From NCBI GenBank assembly GCA_002693605.1, contig NZQO01000108.1, positions 1-8,139 of the forward strand: a stretch of DNA of 8,139 bases. Reading direction: 5' to 3'. The translations under genes were made by a program, and so were the position numbers. This document shows, one piece after another, positions 1 to 6,227 of this stretch. The notes beneath the pieces are model-generated. The model ran no database searches, was not told where the DNA came from, and saw nothing but the letters and a program-made list of their open reading frames with translations. Every line of letters starts with the position of its first letter. The first letter of the stretch is position 1. Source of the stretch: Flavobacteriaceae bacterium. GTDB lineage: Bacteria; Bacteroidota; Bacteroidia; Flavobacteriales; Flavobacteriaceae.

Positions 1-185
1 AAAACAGTTATTACCTCGATTTAATTGAGGGGCACATTCTGCAACCCCTTACCATTACTGCCATTGAAAAGAACGGCTTTCAGGAATATATGAAATCGCA
101 AGGGAAGTTGGGCGGCCAGAACAAAGTGCCCAGACTGTCCAACGACCGGAAAATTGCCGATGCGCTGCTTCGTTTCAAAGCGTAA
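1..185 (+). CDS. GH3 auxin-responsive promoter-like family protein, C-terminal fragment (5' end outside window)
   Basis: An open frame enters from the left edge (first full codon at position 3) and ends at TAA 183-185, giving the last 60 residues of a larger protein. The segment GKLGGQNKVPRLSNDRKIAD (roughly residues 35-54 of the fragment) matches the C-terminal signature I know from bacterial GH3-family proteins, where a GKLGGQ-K-PR motif sits close to the C-terminus. GH3 proteins belong to the acyl-adenylate-forming enzyme superfamily; plant members conjugate amino acids to hormones, but the role of the Bacteroidota members is not established. The N-terminal adenylation domain is outside the window, so catalytic residues cannot be checked. 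The gene lies 23 bp upstream of the next one on the same strand. The family call is fairly secure from the motif; the biochemical function is unknown. Confidence 0.8.
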   Translation, partial: NSYYLDLIEGHILQPLTITAIEKNGFQEYMKSQGKLGGQNKVPRLSNDRKIADALLRFKA

Positions 186-194
186 AATAAACCT

Positions 195-202
195 TATCTT
201 TA
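195..202 (+). promoter_or_regulatory. Possible Bacteroidota-type -7 box (TATCTTTA)
   Basis: TATCTTTA fits the Bacteroidota sigma-ABfr -7 consensus TAnnTTTG except for the last base. A weak -33-like TTTC lies at 173-176, about 19 bp upstream. If real, transcription would begin near the ATG at 209, giving a nearly leaderless mRNA; no Shine-Dalgarno sequence is present there, which agrees with this. The site is in the 23-bp gap between the GH3-like gene and the 561-aa gene. This is a motif match only. Confidence 0.3.
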
Positions 203-208
203 CCCGCA

Positions 209-1894
209 ATGAGCAAACCGAAATCACATACCAGAACCCGCGCCCAGGAGAGCACGGGGGCCATTGAGCGACTCTACATTACCATGCGGCACCTTTTTAA
301 CCGCGGGTTTTATAAACCGATGGGCATTTCGGGCGAGACCCTTCGGCAATCTTTGCTAATTCTTCGCCCCGAAATTTACGGATCCATTTCCGAGGAAAAA
401 ATAGAGCTTCAAGGCCTGCTGTACGTGATGGACCGCCTCCCGTACGGAATTGAGGAATGCCGGTACATTAACCTCACGAGCGATGAGGGCTACAAGAATT
501 CACATTTTGAAACCATCGTGCCGCTGAAGCGCCGTAGGAATTGCTACCGCATCGATGCAGAGCAAATGAATATTGAGATTACACGCGGCCGTTCCGAAAT
601 TTATGATATATTAACCCACCTTACGTTTTTGTACATAGAATCTCACAAGATCATGAAACGCGTGGTCATCAATGAGAAGGGGTCTGTTATTCGAGATTGG
701 AAGAAGTTGGAGGAGGCCATCCTGAAAAAAGGGAAGTTGAAGCAAGAAGAAAAGGAGATTGCCCTTACCCATACGGCAAATTTCCTGGGCCGTACCTTTG
801 AGGAAGTAACGGAAGTCTATCCATATTTCGCCGGTAAGAAGGACCCGGATCGATTTCTGAATATTATCTACTTTCTGGGGAAATTGGCAATTGAGGAGGT
901 AGTGCAGAGCCAAAAGCGCATCATTACCTTCAGTCCGGTGCTTCGCGAGCGCCTTGGCCACCACATCCACGGTGAGAAATGGGCCATGCGCATCAAGAAA
1001 ACGCTGGAGGAAAACGAGTTACTGGAACGACCATTGCACATAATCAGCGCAAATATGCACAGCGTTATGAACACGCTGTATGCTCCCGCGGCACTGGCTT
1101 CAGAATATAAGAAATTGGGCGCGTTCAAGGTTTACGAAGCGCTAAGCGATGCCACCAATAGCAAGCTGCGGGACCGCGTAATGCAAACCGCGTTGAAAAA
1201 CGGCATGTGGTTCGTCGAGGATAGCAGCGGCACCAATATTGACGTGCAGATTATCGATACCGCTAGGGTACCAAAGTCTGATATTATTGGCGACAGAAAT
1301 GAACCGGACGCAGAAGCCCCGGTGATTTTGGTGATGGACTATGCCTTTGGCGAGCAGGCATACGAAACTATGGACGAGCTGCTGAAGCCCTACGAAACCA
1401 CAGCGGGTAGAAACCAGCTTATGAACGTAGCCTCGGTTTCCATTATGGGTAAGGCCGGCATTCTGGAAGGAGGCAAGGGAGATATTATGATACCTTCGGC
1501 TCACGTATTTGAGGGCACGGCCGATAATTATCCGTTCGAGAATGAATTGTCGCTTGCAGATTTTGCCGATAGCGGTGTCCATCTGTGCAGCGGAACGATG
1601 ATTACCGTATTGGGCACATCGCTCCAAAACAGGGATTTGCTTAGGTTTTTCCACGCTTCTACCTGGAATGTGATTGGTCTGGAAATGGAAGGTGCGCATT
1701 ACCAAAAGGCCATACAGGCCGCAGCACGAATTCGCGGCAGCATAAGTTCGAATGTAAAGGTAAGATACGCTTATTACGCATCAGACAACCCGTTGGAAAC
1801 TGGAAGTACGCTAGCCTCGGGCGGATTGGGCACGAGTGGTGTGAAACCGACTTATTTAATTACCGAAAAGATGTTAAAACAGATTTTAGAATAA
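209..1894 (+). CDS. Conserved protein of unknown function with nucleoside phosphorylase/nucleosidase-like C-terminal domain
   Basis: 561 residues, soluble, with no signal peptide or membrane segment. From memory it resembles a Bacteroidota family of unknown function (possibly DUF6909), which I could not verify. Residues 1 to about 330 look alpha-helical and basic, with no motif I recognise. From about residue 370 the sequence resembles the nucleoside phosphorylase/AMP nucleosidase/MTA-SAH nucleosidase superfamily. It has MGKAG at 413-417 followed by KGDIMIP at 423-429, an EMEG motif at 492-495 (E494 would match the ribose-binding Glu of the family M-E motif), and a Ser-Asp pair at 525-526 in YASDNPL (D526 would match the catalytic Asp). 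Nucleobase or nucleotide chemistry is therefore an inference, and the substrate is unknown. Start: the ATG at 209 is 23 bp after the GH3 stop and lacks a Shine-Dalgarno sequence. The gene ends 14 bp before rmlB but has no evident link to rhamnose synthesis. Confidence 0.85.
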   Translation: MSKPKSHTRTRAQESTGAIERLYITMRHLFNRGFYKPMGISGETLRQSLLILRPEIYGSISEEKIELQGLLYVMDRLPYGIEECRYINLTSDEGYKNSHFETIVPLKRRRNCYRIDAEQMNIEITRGRSEIYDILTHLTFLYIESHKIMKRVVINEKGSVIRDWKKLEEAILKKGKLKQEEKEIALTHTANFLGRTFEEVTEVYPYFAGKKDPDRFLNIIYFLGKLAIEEVVQSQKRIITFSPVLRERLGHHIHGEKWAMRIKKTLEENELLERPLHIISANMHSVMNTLYAPAALASEYKKLGAFKVYEALSDATNSKLRDRVMQTALKNGMWFVEDSSGTNIDVQIIDTARVPKSDIIGDRNEPDAEAPVILVMDYAFGEQAYETMDELLKPYETTAGRNQLMNVASVSIMGKAGILEGGKGDIMIPSAHVFEGTADNYPFENELSLADFADSGVHLCSGTMITVLGTSLQNRDLLRFFHASTWNVIGLEMEGAHYQKAIQAAARIRGSISSNVKVRYAYYASDNPLETGSTLASGGLGTSGVKPTYLITEKMLKQILE

Positions 1895-1908
1895 CCTAAA
1901 AAAATATT

Positions 1909-2925
1909 TTGAATCGCAATAAAGTCTTAGTTACCGGGGGCGCAGGGTTTATCGGTTCCAATTACGTCACGTATATGGCCGAAAAGTCAGATGATACGAT
2001 TATCGTGTTGGATAAGCTTACCTACGCCGGAAATCTAAAGAATTTGGAAGGTGTCCTAGACCTGAAAAATGTGATTTTTGTTAAGGGTGACATCTGCGAT
2101 GCCGAATTGGTAAATAGACTGTTCCAGGAATATCAATTTAACCAGGTGGTCCATTTTGCCGCCGAAAGTCACGTAGATAATTCCATTACCGGGCCTAAGG
2201 CTTTCATCGATACCAATATCGTAGGAACCTTTCAGTTGCTGCAGGCGGCCTACAGCTTGTGGATGCGCGGTCCGCAACAACTTCTCAATGAATTTAACGA
2301 GGCGCGGTTTCTTCACGTTTCAACAGATGAGGTTTACGGAACCCTGGGTAGCACCGGACTTTTTACTGAGGAAACGCCCTATGCGCCCAACAGTCCGTAT
2401 AGCGCTTCCAAGGCATCGTCAGATTTTATCGTTCGCAGTTACTTCCATACCTACGGGTTACCGGTGGTAACCACGAATTGCTCAAACAATTACGGTCCGC
2501 AGCAACACCAGGAAAAACTTATTCCCACAATCATCAGAAAGGCGCTTTCGGGAGAAGCCATTCCCATCTACGGTGATGGGAAGAACGTGCGCGATTGGCT
2601 GTACGTACTTGACCATTGCAAGGGAATTGAATTGGCACTGAATACCGGCCGCATTGGCGAGACCTATAATATTGGCGGGCGCAACGAGCGGGAAAACCTG
2701 TATATTGCGCAAACCATCTGTGCCATTTTGGATAGGTTGAAGCCTAAGGACACTTCGTATAGCGACCAAATTGCCTTTGTGACCGATAGGCCGGGGCACG
2801 ATTTCAGGTATGCAATCGATGCCTCTAAGATAGAGAACGAGCTAGGATGGCGAGCAGCCGAAAATTTTGAAAGTGGAATTGAGAAAACCGTTTCTTGGTA
2901 CCTAGAAAATAGCGACAGATTATGA
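1909..2925 (+). CDS. rmlB: dTDP-glucose 4,6-dehydratase (RmlB)
   Basis: 338 residues, close to the usual 340-360. It is the second enzyme of dTDP-L-rhamnose synthesis, converting dTDP-glucose to dTDP-4-keto-6-deoxyglucose with bound NAD+ in the cytoplasm. It is an extended short-chain dehydrogenase: the nucleotide-binding GGAGFIG is at residues 10-16, AAESHVD at 84-90, the catalytic Thr-Asp-Glu of STDEVYG at 139-141, and the Tyr-x3-Lys pair at Y164/K168 in YSASK. NNYGPQQ (193-199) and the RDWLYVLDH region (228-236) are also typical. The start must be a non-ATG codon: an in-frame TAA at 1897-1899 closes the frame upstream, and TTG at 1909 is the only standard start ahead of the glycine motif. 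The preceding gene stops 14 bp upstream, so a promoter, if any, lies inside that gene. The stop overlaps the rmlA start by 4 nt (ATGA), which suggests translational coupling. Confidence 0.96.
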   Translation: MNRNKVLVTGGAGFIGSNYVTYMAEKSDDTIIVLDKLTYAGNLKNLEGVLDLKNVIFVKGDICDAELVNRLFQEYQFNQVVHFAAESHVDNSITGPKAFIDTNIVGTFQLLQAAYSLWMRGPQQLLNEFNEARFLHVSTDEVYGTLGSTGLFTEETPYAPNSPYSASKASSDFIVRSYFHTYGLPVVTTNCSNNYGPQQHQEKLIPTIIRKALSGEAIPIYGDGKNVRDWLYVLDHCKGIELALNTGRIGETYNIGGRNERENLYIAQTICAILDRLKPKDTSYSDQIAFVTDRPGHDFRYAIDASKIENELGWRAAENFESGIEKTVSWYLENSDRL

Positions 2926-3779
2926 AAGGAATCATACTAGCCGGCGGTTCGGGCACCCGATTGCACCCATTGACCCTTGCGGTGAGCAAGCAGTTAATGC
3001 CAGTGTACGACAAGCCCATGATTTACTACCCGTTATCTACCTTGATGTATAGCGGCATTCGCGAGATACTTATAATTTCCACGCCAGAGGATCTTCCCTT
3101 ATTCGAAAAATTATTGGGCGACGGAAAAAAATACGGCTGTTCCTTTCAATACGCCGTACAGGAAGAGCCCAAGGGCTTGGCCGAAGCTTTCATCATCGGA
3201 AAGGATTTTATTGGCAGCGACAAGGTAGCGCTCATTTTGGGCGACAACATTTTTTACGGTTCCGGGTTGAAGGAGCTGCTACAGGCTAACAATAATCCGG
3301 ACGGGGGCATCATTTATGCATATCACGTGCATGACCCCGAGCGGTATGGCGTGGTGGCGTTTGATAAGGAGGGGAAAGCACTTTCCATAGAGGAAAAACC
3401 AGAAAAACCTAAATCGAACTACGCGGTGCCGGGCATTTACTTTTACGACAATACCGTAGTGGACATTGCCTCAAATATTTCGCCCAGCGCACGGGGCGAG
3501 CTGGAGATAACCGATGTAAACAACGTTTACCTCTCGCAGGGAAAATTGAGTGTGAGCATACTCGATAAGGGGACCGCGTGGCTCGATACGGGTACCTTCG
3601 CCTCCCTCATGCAGGCCGCACAGTTTGTAGAGGTAATCGAGGAACGGCAGGGACTGAAAATTGGTGCTATTGAAGAGGCCGCATACGAAATGGGCTATAT
3701 TACGAAAGACCAACTTATTTCCCTTGCAAAACCGTTACTTAAAAGCGGCTATGGTAAACATTTAATGCAACTAGAGTAA
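2922..3779 (+). CDS. rmlA: Glucose-1-phosphate thymidylyltransferase (RmlA)
   Basis: 285 residues, the usual size for the family (about 285-295). It makes dTDP-glucose and pyrophosphate from glucose-1-phosphate and dTTP, the committed step of the dTDP-rhamnose pathway, and is commonly inhibited by the end product. The N-terminal nucleotidyltransferase signature [11 protein letters not shown] is at residues 8-18, followed by [18 protein letters not shown] at 22-39. LGDNIFYG at 106-113 contains the metal-binding Asp (D108), EEKP at 157-160 contains the sugar-phosphate-binding Lys (K159), GELEITD is at 192-198, and the second metal-binding Asp is D222 in AWLDTGT. All expected active-site residues are present. 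The ATG overlaps the rmlB stop by 4 nt and the TAA overlaps the rmlC ATG by 1 nt (TAATG), so the gene is within one polycistronic unit. No Shine-Dalgarno sequence is seen. Confidence 0.97.
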   Translation: MKGIILAGGSGTRLHPLTLAVSKQLMPVYDKPMIYYPLSTLMYSGIREILIISTPEDLPLFEKLLGDGKKYGCSFQYAVQEEPKGLAEAFIIGKDFIGSDKVALILGDNIFYGSGLKELLQANNNPDGGIIYAYHVHDPERYGVVAFDKEGKALSIEEKPEKPKSNYAVPGIYFYDNTVVDIASNISPSARGELEITDVNNVYLSQGKLSVSILDKGTAWLDTGTFASLMQAAQFVEVIEERQGLKIGAIEEAAYEMGYITKDQLISLAKPLLKSGYGKHLMQLE

Positions 3780-4327
3780 TGCTCGAAAAAATTGACACCC
3801 CCTTATCCGATTGTTTTTTGCTGAAGCCCCTTATTTTCAAAGATGCCCGCGGTATTTTCTTCGAATCGTTTAACCAAGCGCGCTTTGAGGCGGTTACAGG
3901 ACTATCCGTTAACTTCGTACAGGACAACCAATCGGTTAGCAGCTACGGGGTGCTTCGTGGACTGCATTTCCAGACCGGAGCGAGCGCCCAGGCGAAGCTG
4001 GTGCGCGTTGCACGGGGGAAGGTGTTGGACATCGTGGTAGACCTGCGTAAGGAATCCGAAACTTTCGGGCAACATTTTTCGGTCGTACTGGACGACCAAG
4101 AGCACATACAGTTGTTCGTGCCCCGTGGGTTCGCCCATGGCTTCATAACCCTTTCCGAAACTTCCGTTTTCGCCTACAAGTGCGATAACTACTACGACAT
4201 GGCTTCGGAAGGAGGTATTCGTTTCGACGACGCAACCTTACGCTTGGATTGGCATCTGCCTACCGAAGTGATTACCATTTCAGAAAAAGACCGACAGCTT
4301 CCTTCGTTCAAGGAGGTCATTTCATGA
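3779..4327 (+). CDS. rmlC: dTDP-4-dehydrorhamnose 3,5-epimerase (RmlC)
   Basis: 182 residues, matching the family length of about 180-185. A cupin-fold epimerase that inverts C3 and C5 of dTDP-4-keto-6-deoxyglucose to give dTDP-4-keto-L-rhamnose. Visible hallmarks are FFESFNQARF (27-36), VQDNQS (47-52), RGLHFQ (60-65) with catalytic base H63, KLVRVARGKVLDIVVDLR (73-90), VPRGFAHGF (114-122), and the KCDNYY segment (134-139) carrying the conserved Tyr pair. SEKD at 168-171 supplies D171, which aligns with the Asp partner of the catalytic His in the Salmonella enzyme as I remember it. The active site therefore appears intact. It overlaps rmlA by 1 nt at its start and rmlD by 4 nt (ATGA) at its end. 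Confidence 0.96.
   Translation: MLEKIDTPLSDCFLLKPLIFKDARGIFFESFNQARFEAVTGLSVNFVQDNQSVSSYGVLRGLHFQTGASAQAKLVRVARGKVLDIVVDLRKESETFGQHFSVVLDDQEHIQLFVPRGFAHGFITLSETSVFAYKCDNYYDMASEGGIRFDDATLRLDWHLPTEVITISEKDRQLPSFKEVIS
4311..4317 (+). promoter_or_regulatory. Strong Shine-Dalgarno (AGGAGGT) for rmlD
   Basis: AGGAGGT lies inside the end of rmlC, 6 nt before the ATG at 4324. It is essentially a perfect anti-16S match and is unusual here, because the other starts in the window have no such site. It supports initiation at 4324 rather than at an in-frame ATG at 4249 that would add 25 residues overlapping rmlC. Confidence 0.7.
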
Positions 4328-5187
4328 GGAAAATACTAATAACAGGTTCCAACGGACAATTGGCAAGATGCATCGCAGATGCAGCGGTGCGCTTTCCGCA
4401 ATTTGCGTTTACCTTCTTAGATAAATCTGAATTGGACATCACCGATGCGGCTGCGGTGGGAGCGTATTTCCGAGGCAATTCGTATTATGCCTGCATCAAC
4501 ACGGCTGCCTATACCAATGTGGAAAAGGCAGAAAGCGAACCCGAGCGCGCCTATGCCGTAAATGCAGAAGGTGTGCGAAATTTGGCCGTGAACTGCGCGG
4601 AATACGATGTGCTTCTGCTCCACGTTAGTACCGATTATGTTTTTGATGGTCGGAAGAAAGTTTCCTATGTGGAAACCGATGCGACAAACCCGTTAAATGT
4701 ATATGGCGCTTCAAAATTAAAGGGAGAAAAGTACGTTACTGAAAGTGGAGCAAGGCATTACATCGTGCGAACCTCGTGGTTGTACTCCCAGTACGGGCAT
4801 AATTTTTACAATACCATTGTCAAGCACGCCAGCGCGGGACGCGATTTGACCATTACCACCGAGCAAACGGGGACGCCAACAAATGCGAACGATTTGGCAC
4901 AGGCCCTGCTGCAGATAGTACAGGATGAAAGTGCGGATTATGGCGTATATCACTTTAGCAATGAGGGAAGCGCCACCTGGTACGATTTTGCCAATGCAAT
5001 TTTGGATGCACATCCACAATTTAAGGAGGTAACCCTTGCCAAAACAAGCCATTATCCTACATTTGCAGCGCGGCCGAAAAATAGTGTTTTGGAAACTGAT
5101 AAAATCAAGCGACCGTTTAAGATAGCCCCCCTAAATTGGGAGGAAAGTTTGAGGATGTTAATTAATTCTACTTATGGAAAAGAATAG
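4324..5187 (+). CDS. rmlD: dTDP-4-dehydrorhamnose reductase (RmlD)
   Basis: 287 residues from the ATG at 4324, close to the usual 285-300. It carries out the last step of the pathway, reducing dTDP-4-keto-L-rhamnose to dTDP-L-rhamnose with NAD(P)H. It is a short-chain dehydrogenase: the N-terminal MRKILITGSNGQL (1-13) carries the cofactor-binding motif, with Ala14 where a third glycine is common. NTAAYTNVEKAE is at 59-70, VSTDYVFDG at 101-109 provides the catalytic Ser/Thr, and YGASKLKGE at 127-135 provides Y127 and K131. A longer in-frame start at 4249 is unlikely: it would overlap rmlC by 79 nt, and the 4324 start begins exactly at the family N-terminus with a strong Shine-Dalgarno and a 4-nt overlap with the rmlC stop. 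The 3' end overlaps the next gene by 14 nt. Confidence 0.96.
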   Translation: MRKILITGSNGQLARCIADAAVRFPQFAFTFLDKSELDITDAAAVGAYFRGNSYYACINTAAYTNVEKAESEPERAYAVNAEGVRNLAVNCAEYDVLLLHVSTDYVFDGRKKVSYVETDATNPLNVYGASKLKGEKYVTESGARHYIVRTSWLYSQYGHNFYNTIVKHASAGRDLTITTEQTGTPTNANDLAQALLQIVQDESADYGVYHFSNEGSATWYDFANAILDAHPQFKEVTLAKTSHYPTFAARPKNSVLETDKIKRPFKIAPLNWEESLRMLINSTYGKE

Positions 5188-6157
5188 AAACGACGAAATC
5201 GATTTGTTTTTCGTTTACAACAAGGTAAAACAAGGGTACAAAAACTTCTTGGTTTCCATTTATCGATGGTCAGCCTATTTCTTGCGAAACTGGATTGCCC
5301 TTTCTGTGGTTATCATTTCTGGGATACTCATAGGGTATTGGATGGAGTCTAAGGCAGAGTCAGAAAAGCAAACTACCCTCATAGTACAGCTTAATTTCGA
5401 CAGCGTCAACTACGTGTACAATGCCGTCGCACAGTTGAAGAAAAAAATTAACGAGCAAGATAAGCAAGCACTTTTCGAGCTTGAAACCTACTATGACGAT
5501 ATTTTTAAGATCAAGGAAATAGAAATTGAACCGGTACCGAATATCCTAGATATTATAGAGGAAACCGATCCAAACAATAGGAATATTGAAATATTACTAG
5601 ATCAGTCTAAGTACGAGGAAGACCTGCTCCTTTCAGAAATGTTCATACCCGAGTATAAAATCCATAAGATTTCAATAGTTACCGCCGGAAATGCATCGAT
5701 GCGATCTATCGAGGCGATGCTTAGCTACCTTAACAATAACATTACCTTCAACGAAATTAAGGAAATCACCATTGAGAATACACAAATGGAGGTGCAGGCA
5801 AGCCAACAGAATATAAATGCAATCGACTCTATTTTGAAGGTATATGGCACCGAATTGAGCACGACTTCAAACAGTAACCAGATTTACTTGAATACTGCTA
5901 ACAACGGGAACATTCATTTACTTACGCAGGAAAAAATCAGCTTGGTAAATGAAATTCAGAAATTGAAAACCGAACTGGTAAAGTATGACGACGGCATCGT
6001 GTCTGTACTCAATAAACCAATGTTGGAAAAAAAGGGGTCGCTACTTGATAGAAAAGCAATTATAATGCCCATTGTTTTTGTGTTTTTCTTTGTCCTTATC
6101 ACGCTGTTTATCGCTTTCGTGAGAAGAGTAAGAACGTTAAGCGAGACGGCACGTTAA
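5174..6157 (+). CDS. Wzz-like polysaccharide co-polymerase / chain-length determinant-type membrane protein
   Basis: 327 residues with the topology of a Wzz/PCP protein. A short cytoplasmic N-terminus includes an acidic-hydrophobic EIDLFFVYNKV segment (8-18), reminiscent of the start of Wzz domains. TM1 is at about residues 40-56, a large hydrophilic extracytoplasmic region with much predicted helix follows to about 290, TM2 is at about 295-316, and a short basic tail ends the protein. Residues 249-275 (around EKISLVNEIQKLKTELVKY) look coiled-coil-like, as in the PCP stalk. No cytoplasmic tyrosine-kinase domain is attached, and the proline-rich stretch usually found just before TM2 is weak. 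The call rests on topology and on its place between rmlD and wecC, not on a strong motif. If correct, it sets polymer chain length with a Wzy polymerase at the inner membrane. The ATG at 5174 overlaps the rmlD end by 14 nt. Confidence 0.65.
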   Translation: MEKNRNDEIDLFFVYNKVKQGYKNFLVSIYRWSAYFLRNWIALSVVIISGILIGYWMESKAESEKQTTLIVQLNFDSVNYVYNAVAQLKKKINEQDKQALFELETYYDDIFKIKEIEIEPVPNILDIIEETDPNNRNIEILLDQSKYEEDLLLSEMFIPEYKIHKISIVTAGNASMRSIEAMLSYLNNNITFNEIKEITIENTQMEVQASQQNINAIDSILKVYGTELSTTSNSNQIYLNTANNGNIHLLTQEKISLVNEIQKLKTELVKYDDGIVSVLNKPMLEKKGSLLDRKAIIMPIVFVFFFVLITLFIAFVRRVRTLSETAR

Positions 6158-6180
6158 TTACTGAGTATGGCTCTAATTAA
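6154..6180 (+). terminator. AT-rich stem-loop at the end of the Wzz-like gene (weak terminator or mRNA-processing candidate)
   Basis: TTAATTA (6154-6160) is the exact reverse complement of TAATTAA (6174-6180). Inside, GAG (6163-6165) can pair with CTC (6171-6173) across a 5-nt loop, leaving two bases bulged on the left arm. The hairpin includes the stop codon of the Wzz-like gene. Only a short T run (6188-6191) follows, some distance away, and the stem is mostly A-T, so a strong intrinsic terminator is doubtful. Partial attenuation or an mRNA-processing element are alternatives. Confidence 0.3.
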
Positions 6181-6206
6181 GATGACGTTTTAAGGCCAAT
6201 ATATTT

Positions 6207-6214
6207 TATATTTA
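6207..6214 (+). promoter_or_regulatory. Possible -7 box (TATATTTA) upstream of wecC
   Basis: TATATTTA in the 70-bp gap before wecC matches TAnnTTT of the Bacteroidota -7 element, lacking the final G. The nearest T-rich -33 candidate (TTTT, 6188-6191) is closer than the usual spacing, so support is weak. Its position after a hairpin and 14 nt before the wecC ATG makes a secondary promoter reasonable but unproven. Confidence 0.25.
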
Positions 6215-6227
6215 AAGAATTGACAAC

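Noticed and set aside
1142..1705. 187-codon open frame on the minus strand inside the 561-aa gene
   Set aside because: It lies fully antisense to a well-supported gene with motif-bearing sequence, and its translation shows no recognisable domain. It is a shadow of the + strand coding frame.
1905..1911. TATTTTG as a -7 promoter box for rmlB
   Set aside because: It is one base short of TAnnTTTG and contains the TTG start codon itself, so transcription from it would begin inside the gene.
4249..4323. N-terminal extension of RmlD by 25 residues
   Set aside because: It overlaps rmlC out of frame. The start at 4324 matches the family N-terminus and has a strong Shine-Dalgarno and an ATGA overlap.
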